Assembly: GCF_965233615.1 (NCBI RefSeq)
Contig: NZ_OZ247495.1
Direction: 5' to 3' (one strand)
DNA length: 64,000 bases
Source: Pelagibius sp028280305
GTDB taxonomy: Bacteria; Pseudomonadota; Alphaproteobacteria; Kiloniellales; Kiloniellaceae
In this document: piece after piece, positions 1-7,705 of the stretch
Layout of the letters: every line of letters begins with the position of its first letter
Position numbering within the stretch: the stretch's first letter is position 1
Made by a program: the position numbers and the translations under genes
Notes under the pieces: generated by a model
What the model was told of the DNA's origin: nothing
What the model saw: only the letters and a program-made list of their open reading frames with translations
Database searches by the model: none

Positions 1-500
1 AGGTCATCGCCAAGGCTGAAGCCGTCTTAGCGGCGATCCGTCCTTACATCCAAAAATTTCATTCTTCTGAGTATGTGAACGGCCTGCCTAATGGCGATAT
101 CTGCCTTGCTCTCGGCTGGTCGGGCGATGTACTGCAGGCTCGGGACCGGGCCGATGAGTCCGGCAACGGCATTGTTATCAACTATGTCGTTCCTAAGGAA
201 GGAGCCTTGATGTGGTTCGACCAGATGGCAATTCCTGCTGACGCTCCGCATCCGGAAAACGCACACACATTCGTCAACTACATCATGCGGCCCGATGTCA
301 TGGCCAAGGCATCCAATGTTGTCTACTACGCCAACGGTAACGAGGCCTCACAAGAGTTTTTGAACGAGGATGTAATCGGCGACACTGCGATATACCCGTC
401 ACCGGAAGCGCTGAACGGACTCTACACGACCACACCCTATGCCCCGAAGGTACAGCGGGTGGTCACACGGCTCTGGACCAGGGTAAAGAGCGGCCAATAA
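1..500 (+). CDS. potF: Polyamine (putrescine-type) ABC transporter periplasmic binding protein, 3' part only
   Basis: The reading frame is open from the window edge (first full codon at base 3) to the TAA at 498-500, giving 165 C-terminal residues. The text LALGWSGDVLQA, followed by a KEGALMWFDQMAIP stretch and PENAHTFVNYIMRPDVMA, is typical of the PotD/PotF spermidine/putrescine-binding family; the acidic and aromatic residues here line the polyamine pocket in that family. The protein would capture polyamine in the periplasm and deliver it to the permease encoded just downstream. The signal peptide and N-terminal lobe lie outside the window. Assignment to PotF rather than PotD rests on the following potG-potH-potI order. 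Confidence 0.9.
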   Translation, partial: VIAKAEAVLAAIRPYIQKFHSSEYVNGLPNGDICLALGWSGDVLQARDRADESGNGIVINYVVPKEGALMWFDQMAIPADAPHPENAHTFVNYIMRPDVMAKASNVVYYANGNEASQEFLNEDVIGDTAIYPSPEALNGLYTTTPYAPKVQRVVTRLWTRVKSGQ

Positions 501-509
501 CCCTTCGAG

Positions 510-542
510 CGGCCCCGTCTCGCAGTAGGCGGGGCCGTTTTT
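510..542 (+). terminator. Intrinsic terminator or attenuator after potF
   Basis: Perfect 8-bp stem CGGCCCCG (510-517) / CGGGGCCG (530-537) with a 12-nt loop, followed at once by five T residues (538-542). It lies 10 nt after the potF stop and 42 nt before potG. Partial termination here would give more binding protein than ATPase and permease, a usual arrangement for ABC importers; the stoichiometry role is inference. Confidence 0.8.
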
Positions 543-583
543 CGTTGGGGAAAGGCAGTCTGCGATCAGGGGCGGGGGATTCG

Positions 584-1756
584 GTGAGCGACAGCGGAAC
601 AGCGGAACGGAACAGCAGCACGTCGGCCGCGCGCAAGCGCTGGGAACCTTGGAACGACCCCAATGAGCGGCCGCATGTTCAGATTGCCGATGTGACCAAA
701 CGCTTTGGCGACTTCGTCGCCGTCGATAACATCTCTCTCGACATTTACCAGCGTGAATTCTTCTCCCTGCTCGGGCCATCCGGCTGCGGCAAGACGACCC
801 TGCTGCGCATGCTCGCCGGCTTCGAACTGCCGAGCGATGGCCAGATTCTGCTGGAGGGCGAGGACATGTCCGGGGTTCCGCCCTATCAGCGGCCGGTCAA
901 TATGATGTTCCAATCCTACGCGCTGTTCCCGCACATGAACGTGGAGACGAACATCGCCTTCGGCCTGAAACAGGACGGTGTGCCGAAGCCAGAGATCGAG
1001 CGGCGTGTCGCCGAGGTGATCGAGATGGTTCAGTTGAACGCCTTCGCCAGGCGGAAGCCGCACCAGCTCTCCGGCGGACAGCGCCAGCGCGTCGCCCTCG
1101 CCCGCTCGCTGGTCAAAAAGCCGAAGATGTTACTGCTCGACGAACCCCTGGGCGCCCTCGACAAAAATCTGCGCACCCAGACCCAGTTCGAGTTGATGAA
1201 CATCCAGGAAGAGACAGGCATCACCTTTGTGATCGTGACCCATGACCAGGAAGAGGCCATGACGGTCTCCAGCCGCATTGCGGTCATGGATCACGGCAAG
1301 ATCGTTCAGGTCTCGACGCCTGCGGAACTCTACGAATATCCGAACTCCCGCTACGTCGCCGACTTCATCGGCGAGGTGAATATCCTGGAGGGCCGCGTGG
1401 CCGAGCGGGAAGGCGACCACCTGCTGGTCCAAAGCAGCGAAGCCGGTTGCACCATCAAGACCGGCCCCAGCGCCGACGAACCAGCGGGCCGTCAGGTCTG
1501 GATCGCCATCCGGCCCGAAAAGCTCAACATCGCCCTGCAGGCGCCGCCAGAAACCGGCGTCAACTGCCTGTCCGGCGAGGTCTGGGACATCGGTTATCTC
1601 GGCAACCTGTCGATCTATCACGTGAAGCTGGACAGCGGAAAAATGGTGACGGCGACCCAGGCCAACATGGCGCGCCTGATCGAACGCCCGATCACCTGGG
1701 AAGACCGGGTCTATCTGACCTGGGCGCCCGATGCCGCCGTCGTTCTGCTGAACTGA
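584..1756 (+). CDS. potG: Polyamine ABC transporter ATP-binding protein
   Basis: ATPase of the polyamine importer, 390 residues. Walker A GPSGCGKTT, the signature LSGGQRQR, Walker B LLLDEPLGALD and the H-loop VTHDQEEA are all present, and a C-terminal TOBE-like regulatory domain follows (roughly residues 260-380). An upstream TTG at 545 is also in frame, but GTG at 584 is preferred because the purine-rich AGGGGCGGGGGA lies just before it and the extra 13 residues would overlap the terminator region. The gene is followed 8 nt later by potH. The length is slightly above that of E. coli PotG. The energy-coupling function is secure; the substrate (putrescine or spermidine) is inferred from the operon. 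Confidence 0.92.
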   Translation: MSDSGTAERNSSTSAARKRWEPWNDPNERPHVQIADVTKRFGDFVAVDNISLDIYQREFFSLLGPSGCGKTTLLRMLAGFELPSDGQILLEGEDMSGVPPYQRPVNMMFQSYALFPHMNVETNIAFGLKQDGVPKPEIERRVAEVIEMVQLNAFARRKPHQLSGGQRQRVALARSLVKKPKMLLLDEPLGALDKNLRTQTQFELMNIQEETGITFVIVTHDQEEAMTVSSRIAVMDHGKIVQVSTPAELYEYPNSRYVADFIGEVNILEGRVAEREGDHLLVQSSEAGCTIKTGPSADEPAGRQVWIAIRPEKLNIALQAPPETGVNCLSGEVWDIGYLGNLSIYHVKLDSGKMVTATQANMARLIERPITWEDRVYLTWAPDAAVVLLN

Positions 1757-1764
1757 GCCCCGCC

Positions 1765-2799
1765 ATGCCGGAGCCAACGGAAAAGACCACCCCGGGCGCA
1801 AAGATCGCCTATCTGGCCGGCGGAACCGCTTCGACCGGCCTTATCGCGGGACTGCACGCCCGTCTTCTGCTGTTCCCGCCCTACAGGCTTTTTGTCCTCG
1901 CGCTGATCAGGATGGGCTTTTCCGGGCGCAGCCTGGTGATCGCGGTGCCCTATCTCTGGCTGCTCGCCTTCTTCCTGGCGCCCTTCCTGATCGTCCTGAA
2001 GATCAGCCTGGCGGAGGTGGTGATCGCCCAACCGCCCTATACGCCGCTTTTCGTCTTCATCGAAGACGGCTTCATCGCCATACAGGCGAGCCTGGACAAC
2101 TATCTGTTCCTGATGGAGGACAGCCTTTACTGGAAGTCCTACCTCTCCTCGCTGCGTATCGCCCTTATTTCGACGGGCCTGACACTGCTGATCGGCTATC
2201 CTATCGCCTACGGCATGATCCGCGCACCCAAGCGCTGGCGCTTTGCGCTTCTGATGATGGTCATCCTGCCGTTCTGGACGTCTTTCCTGATCCGCGTCTA
2301 TGCCTGGATCGGCATCCTGAAGAAAGAGGGCCTGCTGAACCTGGCCCTGATGCAGTTGGGCATCATCTCGGAATCCCTGACGATCCTCAACACCGACATC
2401 GCCGTCTATATCGGCATCGTCTATTCCTACCTGCCCTTCATGGTCCTGCCGCTTTATGCGAACCTGGAGAAGATGGACCTCAGCCTGCTGGAAGCCGCCG
2501 CGGATCTCGGCTGCAGGCCGATCAAGGCCTTTTGGGTGGTCACCGTGCCGCTGTCGGTTCCCGGCATTGTCGCCGGCTGCTTCCTGGTCTTCATCCCGGC
2601 GCTGGGCGAGTTCGTGATTCCGGACCTGCTCGGCGGCTCCCAGACCCTGATGATCGGCAAGACCCTGTGGTCGGAGTTCTTCAACAACCGTGACTGGCCG
2701 CTCTCCTCCGCGGTTGCCGTGATACTGCTGCTGGTGCTGGTGATTCCCATCGTCCTGTTCCAGCGCATGCAGGAACGCAGCGCCAGGGCGGAGGCCTGA
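1765..2799 (+). CDS. potH: Polyamine ABC transporter permease
   Basis: Inner-membrane permease, 344 residues from the ATG at 1765; the frame stays open further upstream inside potG, but that part reads as out-of-frame potG. Hydrophobic segments include VIAVPYLWLLAFFLAPFLIV, LRIALISTGLTLLIGYPIAY and LLMMVILPFWTSFLIRVYAW. The cytoplasmic EAAxDLG coupling loop (EAAADLGCRPIKAFWVVTVP) that docks on PotG is clear. The N-terminal extension of about 60 residues before the first core helix, including a proline/threonine-rich start, is longer than in E. coli PotH. It forms a heterodimeric pore with PotI. Confidence 0.92.
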   Translation: MPEPTEKTTPGAKIAYLAGGTASTGLIAGLHARLLLFPPYRLFVLALIRMGFSGRSLVIAVPYLWLLAFFLAPFLIVLKISLAEVVIAQPPYTPLFVFIEDGFIAIQASLDNYLFLMEDSLYWKSYLSSLRIALISTGLTLLIGYPIAYGMIRAPKRWRFALLMMVILPFWTSFLIRVYAWIGILKKEGLLNLALMQLGIISESLTILNTDIAVYIGIVYSYLPFMVLPLYANLEKMDLSLLEAAADLGCRPIKAFWVVTVPLSVPGIVAGCFLVFIPALGEFVIPDLLGGSQTLMIGKTLWSEFFNNRDWPLSSAVAVILLLVLVIPIVLFQRMQERSARAEA

Positions 2800-2803
2800 C
2801 GCC

Positions 2804-3625
2804 ATGAGACAAGGCCTTACCTGGTTCAACAGCGCCTCTCTGATTCTGGGCTTTCTGTTCCTTTATCTGCCCATCGCCCTCTTGGTGATCTACAGCTTCA
2901 ACGAGTCGCGGCTCGTCACTGTCTGGGCCGGCTTCTCAACCAAGTGGTACAGCGAGATGTGGAACAACGAAGGGCTGATGAACGCCGCCTGGGTCACCTT
3001 CAAGGTCGCCTTCGTCGCCTCGACCTTCGCCACGGTCCTCGGAACCCTCGCCGGGCTGATCATGACCCGTTTCGGTCCCTTCCGGGGCCGTACCCTGTTC
3101 TCCGGTATGATCTACGCCCCGCTGGTGATGCCGGAAGTGATCACCGGGCTCTCCCTGCTGCTGATGTTCGTGGCCATTTCCCTGGATCGCGGCTTTGTCA
3201 CCGTGACCATCGCCCATATCACCTTTTCGATGTGCTATGTGGCCGTGGTCGTGCAGTCGCGGCTCATTACCTTCGACCGCTCCATCGAGGAAGCGGCGAT
3301 GGATCTCGGCTGTACACCGGGCCGCACCTTCCTTCAGATCACCCTACCGGTCATCGCGCCGGCGGTGATGGCCGGCTGGCTGCTGTCCTTTACGCTCTCA
3401 CTGGACGATCTTGTGATCGCCAGTTTCACCACCGGCCCCGGCGCCACCACCCTGCCGATGAAGATCTACAGCCAGGTACGCCTCGGGGTGACGCCGGAGA
3501 TCAATGCCGTCTGCACCATTCTGGTGGGGCTGGTGGCAACCGGCGTTCTCGTCGCCTCTCTGGTGACCCGCCGTCAGGAAATGCAGCGTGAGCGGGAGGA
3601 GCGGGCCGCCCAGGCAGCCCCCTGA
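2804..3625 (+). CDS. potI: Polyamine ABC transporter permease
   Basis: Second permease subunit, 273 residues, starting 4 nt after potH. It opens with a membrane segment (LILGFLFLYLPIALLVIYSF) followed by the family text NESRLVTVWAGFSTKWY. The EAA loop is EEAAMDLGCTPGRTFLQIT and the late SLDDLVIASFTTGPGATTLPMKIYS block is diagnostic of PotC/PotI. With PotH it forms the translocation channel energised by PotG. It is the last gene of the operon. Downstream, 3637-3682, imperfect GC-rich inverted repeats separate it from the convergent cysNC gene, but no T-run marks a firm terminator. Confidence 0.92.
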   Translation: MRQGLTWFNSASLILGFLFLYLPIALLVIYSFNESRLVTVWAGFSTKWYSEMWNNEGLMNAAWVTFKVAFVASTFATVLGTLAGLIMTRFGPFRGRTLFSGMIYAPLVMPEVITGLSLLLMFVAISLDRGFVTVTIAHITFSMCYVAVVVQSRLITFDRSIEEAAMDLGCTPGRTFLQITLPVIAPAVMAGWLLSFTLSLDDLVIASFTTGPGATTLPMKIYSQVRLGVTPEINAVCTILVGLVATGVLVASLVTRRQEMQREREERAAQAAP

Positions 3626-3711
3626 GGCAAGAGCCTCGGGCAACTCAAGAGAGAGAAGAGCCGCAAAGGCGCCGGTTGCCCGTGGTCCGGACCGCAACGT
3701 ATCTGAGCCGG

Positions 3712-5688
3712 TCAGCCGTCGCTTTTCTTCAGCGTAAAGGCTTTCTCGATATAGCGGATGATGTGCTCCACCGACTCGGCCACCGAGTGGTTACTGGTAT
3801 CGACCACCAGGTCGGCCGATTCCGGTGGCTCATAGGGTGCCGAAATACCCGTAAACTGAGAAATCTCCCCGGCCCGCGCTTTTTTATAGAGGCCTTTGGG
3901 GTCACGCTGCTCACAAGTCTCCACATCCGCCTCGATGTAGATCTCATGGAAGCGGCCCGGCGCCGAGGCGCGGGCCCGGTCGCGATCCACCCGATAGGGC
4001 GAGATAAAGGCGGTGATGCAGATGATGCCCGAGTCGGCAAAGAGCGCCGCCGCCTCGCCGACCCGCCGGATATTCTCGGTGCGGTCCTCCGGCGAAAAGC
4101 CGAGATTGGCATTGAGCCCGCGCCGCACATTGTCGCCGTCGAGAACATAGACATGATAGCCCTTGGCGAAGAGCCGCTGCTCGACCTCCATCGCCAGCGT
4201 CGACTTGCCCGCTCCGGAAAGGCCGGTGAACCAAAGCACCCCGCCATAGTGACCGTTGCGCGATGCCCGCGCTTCGGCAGCAAGGCGATGCTCCACTGAA
4301 ATGACGTTGGTCGATTTCACGGTGATCGCCTGGCGCTGATCGGGCAGGCCCTCCATCGAGATCACCCCGCCGCCGACGGTGTCGTAGTCCTCGATCAGGA
4401 CGAAGCGGCCGGTGCGCGGCAGATCGCCGTAGTCGTCGAGGCTGAGTACCTTGCGGGAATGAAGCGTCACTTCGGCAACGGCATTGCGCTCGACAAGGTC
4501 GCCTTCGGCGTTCTCCAGGGTCTGGGTGTCGATGATGCGCTCGATCGCCTTTACGGTGACCTCCGCCTCCTGGGTCAGCAGCTTCAGCTTATAGCGGGCG
4601 CCGACTTTCAAAGGTCGATGGCCGAGCCAGAACAGGCGTGCATTGAAGACGGTGCTGAGTTTCGGCGGCTTCTCGACATGGCTGACCAGCTCGCCACGTT
4701 CGACGAACAATTGCTCATCCAAGGTGATACCGACCGATTCCCCGGCCGATGCCGTCTGCGGCAGATCACCTGCGGACCAGGCCTCGATCGAACGAATTCT
4801 GGCCGTCTTGTTTGACGGCGAGAACAGGAGAGTGTCGTCGACCGTCAGGCTGCCGGATTCGATGCGTCCGGCAAGGATGCGCCGGGCATCGAACTTGTAG
4901 ACATCCTGAATCGGCAGCCGCAACGGCTGTGCACCGATGCCGGGATGTCCGTGAAAACCGTCCAATGCCGAGATCACCGTCGGTCCGTCGTACCAGGGCG
5001 TCCGCTCGGAGCGGCTGGCGATGTTGTCACCACCGCGCGCCGAGATCGGTACGATTACCAAAGGCTCCGCGCCGATGGAACGCAGGTAGTCGGTGATTTG
5101 ACCGGAGACCTCATCGAAGCGCGCCTGGCTGAAGTCGACCAGATCCATCTTGTTCACGACGACGGCAATCTGGCGCACGCCCAAAAGGTGCAGCAGATAG
5201 GCATGGCGCCGCGACTGCTCGCGCACGCCCTCTTCCGCGTCCACCACCATGACCGCCGCATCGGCACTCGCCGCGCCGCTGACCATGTTCTTCAGGAACT
5301 CGCGGTGGCCCGGCGCATCGATGATCACATAGTCGCGCAGCGCGGTCTTGAACCATATCTGCGTGGTGTCGATGGTGACCGCCTGGTCCCGCTCGGCCTG
5401 AAAGGCATCGAGCACGAAAGACCACTCGATCTCCATGCCGCGGCGGGCGGAAATCTGTTCAAGCTCCTCGACCTTACCCGGGGGCAGCGAGTTGGTGTCG
5501 TGCAGCAAACGGCCGATCAAGGACGACTTGCCGTGATCGACATGGCCGACGATGACGATGTGATGCAGGGAGCGTTCGGAAACCTGATCATCGGGGCCCG
5601 GCAGGGCATCGCTCTGCTTGGCGTCTTCAGACAAGGTGGCACCGTCCCGGTTGGTGTCTCGGTTCATGGCTGGGGGGCTCCCGATCAC
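3712..5688 (-). CDS. cysNC: Bifunctional sulfate adenylyltransferase GTPase subunit / APS kinase (CysN-CysC fusion, diverged)
   Basis: A 658-residue fusion. The N-terminal EF-Tu-like GTPase has GHVDHGKSS near residue 48, DAPGHREF and NKMDLVDF, followed by beta-barrel domains. The C-terminal APS kinase (about residue 484 onward) has P-loop GLSGAGKST, the DGDNVRRGLN block and the ISPYRVDRDRAR lid region. With CysD it makes APS from ATP and sulfate, and the kinase domain then makes PAPS. The annotated GTG at 5688 overlaps the cysD stop (GTGA); an ATG at 5667, 9 nt after GGGAG, is an equally good start. The P-loop reads GHVDHGKS like elongation factors, not the usual GSVDDGKS of assimilatory CysN. 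Its place beside UDP-sugar genes suggests PAPS supply for polysaccharide sulfation (inference). Confidence 0.85.
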   Translation of the reverse strand: MIGSPPAMNRDTNRDGATLSEDAKQSDALPGPDDQVSERSLHHIVIVGHVDHGKSSLIGRLLHDTNSLPPGKVEELEQISARRGMEIEWSFVLDAFQAERDQAVTIDTTQIWFKTALRDYVIIDAPGHREFLKNMVSGAASADAAVMVVDAEEGVREQSRRHAYLLHLLGVRQIAVVVNKMDLVDFSQARFDEVSGQITDYLRSIGAEPLVIVPISARGGDNIASRSERTPWYDGPTVISALDGFHGHPGIGAQPLRLPIQDVYKFDARRILAGRIESGSLTVDDTLLFSPSNKTARIRSIEAWSAGDLPQTASAGESVGITLDEQLFVERGELVSHVEKPPKLSTVFNARLFWLGHRPLKVGARYKLKLLTQEAEVTVKAIERIIDTQTLENAEGDLVERNAVAEVTLHSRKVLSLDDYGDLPRTGRFVLIEDYDTVGGGVISMEGLPDQRQAITVKSTNVISVEHRLAAEARASRNGHYGGVLWFTGLSGAGKSTLAMEVEQRLFAKGYHVYVLDGDNVRRGLNANLGFSPEDRTENIRRVGEAAALFADSGIICITAFISPYRVDRDRARASAPGRFHEIYIEADVETCEQRDPKGLYKKARAGEISQFTGISAPYEPPESADLVVDTSNHSVAESVEHIIRYIEKAFTLKKSDG

Positions 5689-6479
5689 ATATAGCCGGTG
5701 GCGCGCAGGCGCTCAAAGGCGTCTTCGCGCTCGTGGTCCATGGCGCGCCCGGCGCGCTCGGCCGTATTGGTGGTCTGCAACTCGGCGATGATGTCATCAA
5801 TCGTGGCAGCATCCGACTCGACCGGATTGGTGATGTCCTGGTCGCCCAGCGAACGGTAACGCTTACCGTCCTTGGCAAGGTAGAGCGGTACGATCGGAAT
5901 CCCTTCCCGGCGAGTGTACAGCCAGATATCCAACTCGGTCCAATGCAGCAGCGGATGGATCCGGATATGGGCGCCCGGCGGGAAGTCGGTCTTGTACTGA
6001 TCCCAGAATTCGGGCGGCTGATCGCGAAAGTCCCACTGACCGGTTTCGTCGCGCGGGCTGAAGACCCGCTCCTTGGCCCGGGTGGCCTGTTCATCGCGCC
6101 TGATGCCGGCGATCACCGCCTTCAACTGATATTTGGCGATCGCCTGGCGCAGCCCCTCGGTCTTGCGCGCCGCGGAACGGGCCGCCGGCGGCAGGCTGGC
6201 ATCCACCGCGTCGATCGGCGGGCATTCCTCGCGCAGAAAATCGAGGTTCCATTCCGCTGCATAGCGCTCGCGGAACGCGTACATCTCTTTGAATTTCTTA
6301 CCCGTATCCACATGCATGACCGGAAAGGGCACGTGGCCGAAGAAGGCCTTGCGCGCCAGCCAGAGCATGACGTTGGAGTCCTTGCCGAGCGACCACAACA
6401 TGGCCAGCGGTTCGATCCGGTTATAGGCCTCGCGCAGGATGTAAACGGATTGCGCTTCCAGTTCGTCCAGGCGGTCCAT
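5685..6479 (-). CDS. cysD: Sulfate adenylyltransferase subunit 2-like protein (CysD family, diverged)
   Basis: PP-loop ATP pyrophosphatase-fold protein of 264 residues from the ATG at 6479 (MDRLDELEAQSVYILREAY); an in-frame start 33 nt upstream is possible but lacks a better ribosome site. The nucleotide loop is SLGKDSNVMLWLA, followed by PVMHVDTGKKFKEMYAFRE, HPLLHWTELDIW and the C-terminal ERAGRAMDHEREDAFERLRATGY, all CysD family marks. It condenses sulfate and ATP to APS with the CysN GTPase. The segment that usually reads LGCxPxTGAVES here reads LGDQDITNPVES, so the usual cysteine is lost. It overlaps cysNC by 4 nt and is translationally coupled. Together they look like an exopolysaccharide-linked sulfate activation pair rather than the assimilatory pair. 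Confidence 0.82.
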   Translation of the reverse strand: MDRLDELEAQSVYILREAYNRIEPLAMLWSLGKDSNVMLWLARKAFFGHVPFPVMHVDTGKKFKEMYAFRERYAAEWNLDFLREECPPIDAVDASLPPAARSAARKTEGLRQAIAKYQLKAVIAGIRRDEQATRAKERVFSPRDETGQWDFRDQPPEFWDQYKTDFPPGAHIRIHPLLHWTELDIWLYTRREGIPIVPLYLAKDGKRYRSLGDQDITNPVESDAATIDDIIAELQTTNTAERAGRAMDHEREDAFERLRATGYM

Positions 6480-6621
6480 CTTGGAGGAAATCCTCGCTAA
6501 AAGTGCTGCCAAAAAATGCTGCAGGTGCGAAATGGCTTAACGTCTTTGTCGGAGCGAATCAAGGAACAACGCGGGGATTTCGGCAAGACCCACGCTTGTC
6601 ACAGTGCTCTCTTCAGGCGCC

Positions 6622-6640
6622 ATACTCTCTGAGAGAGTAT
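6622..6640. promoter_or_regulatory. 19-bp palindrome in the cysD upstream region
   Basis: ATACTCTC (6622-6629) and GAGAGTAT (6633-6640) form a perfect 8-bp inverted repeat around a 3-nt centre, 143 nt upstream of the cysD start and 16 nt past the stop of the next gene. A T-run follows only on the plus strand, where no gene ends, so an operator for the leftward cysD-cysNC pair is more likely than a terminator. The binding protein is unknown. Confidence 0.4.
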
Positions 6641-6655
6641 TTTGATATCAGCAAC

Positions 6656-7636
6656 TTACACCTTGTGATAGTCGCGATACCAAGAGACGAAGCGGGGGAT
6701 ACCCTCTTCTATGGAGACCCGCGGTTCAAACCCCAGATCACGCTGCGCCGGCCCGATATCGGCATAGGTTTCTTTCACATCGCCCTGCTGCATCTCCGCG
6801 AACTCGCGGATCGCTTCCCGCCCGCAGGCCTCCTCGATCAGCTCGACGAAACGCATCAGTGGTTCGGAGCGATGGTTGCCCAGGTTGTAGACCCGGTTGG
6901 GCAGCGCCCCTTCCGCTGTATCCGGCGGAGAGTCGATCACCGCCAGCACGCCGGCGACGATATCATCGATATAGGTAAAGTCGCGGCGCATGTCACCGTT
7001 GTTGAATATCCGGATTGGCCGCCCCTCGAAGATGGCCTTGGTGAAGATGAAGGCGGACATGTCGGGCCGGCCCCAAGGACCGTAGACAGTGAAGAACCTG
7101 AGGCCGGTGCTCGGCAAGCCGAACAGATGGGCATAGCAATGCGTCATCAGTTCGTCCGAGCGCTTCGTCGCCGCGTAGAGCGATACCGGCCGGTCGACCC
7201 GCTGATCGACGGAAAAAGGCAGTTCCGTATTGCCGCCATAGACGGAGGAAGAGGACGCATAGACGAAGTGGCGCAGCTTGCTGAGGCGGCGCGCCAGTTC
7301 CATCATACAGAGATGCCCCATGACATTGGTCTGCACGTAGGCAAAGGGGTTCTCCAGCGAGTACCGCACACCGGCCTGGGCGGCCAAATGCACAATCTCG
7401 GTCACATCGGGAAACTCGACAGCAAGGCTTTCCGTCTGCTCGCGCTCGGAGATGTCCAGCCGGCGGAAAGTGAAACCGTTGTGGCCCGAAAGACGGTCCA
7501 GGCGCGCTTGCTTCAGGGCCGGATCGTAGTAGTCGTTCAGATTGTCGACCCCGATCACCGTTTGCCCGCGCTGGATCAGTTGGGCGGCCACCTGAGAGCC
7601 GATGAAACCCGCCACACCGGTTACGATAATCGACAT
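6656..7636 (-). CDS. NAD-dependent UDP-glucuronate 4-epimerase-like protein
   Basis: Extended short-chain dehydrogenase/epimerase of 326 residues. The NAD site TGVAGFIGSQVA starts at residue 6. GVDNLNDYYDPALKQARL is typical of the CapI/LspL UDP-glucuronate 4-epimerase subgroup. The catalytic triad is visible as SSSSVYGG and YAATKRSDE (YxxxK), and TGLRFFTVYGPWGRPDM is a further subgroup mark. It interconverts UDP-glucuronate and UDP-galacturonate, precursors of acidic surface polysaccharides. It reads in the same direction as the UDP-sugar dehydrogenase upstream (69-nt gap), which could supply a related oxidised sugar. Exact substrate is inferred from family resemblance. Confidence 0.85.
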   Translation of the reverse strand: MSIIVTGVAGFIGSQVAAQLIQRGQTVIGVDNLNDYYDPALKQARLDRLSGHNGFTFRRLDISEREQTESLAVEFPDVTEIVHLAAQAGVRYSLENPFAYVQTNVMGHLCMMELARRLSKLRHFVYASSSSVYGGNTELPFSVDQRVDRPVSLYAATKRSDELMTHCYAHLFGLPSTGLRFFTVYGPWGRPDMSAFIFTKAIFEGRPIRIFNNGDMRRDFTYIDDIVAGVLAVIDSPPDTAEGALPNRVYNLGNHRSEPLMRFVELIEEACGREAIREFAEMQQGDVKETYADIGPAQRDLGFEPRVSIEEGIPRFVSWYRDYHKV

Positions 7637-7705
7637 TGATATCCCTTTTCTGGCTTTTCCAAGCGAACCAGCCTCGGCGCCTGATGTCTCATTGTGCCTG
7701 CCGCC

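Noticed and set aside
3637..3682. CGGGCAAC/GTTGCCCG inverted repeat between potI and cysNC
   Set aside because: Only 8 bp with a 30-nt loop and no T-run; not enough for a terminator call.
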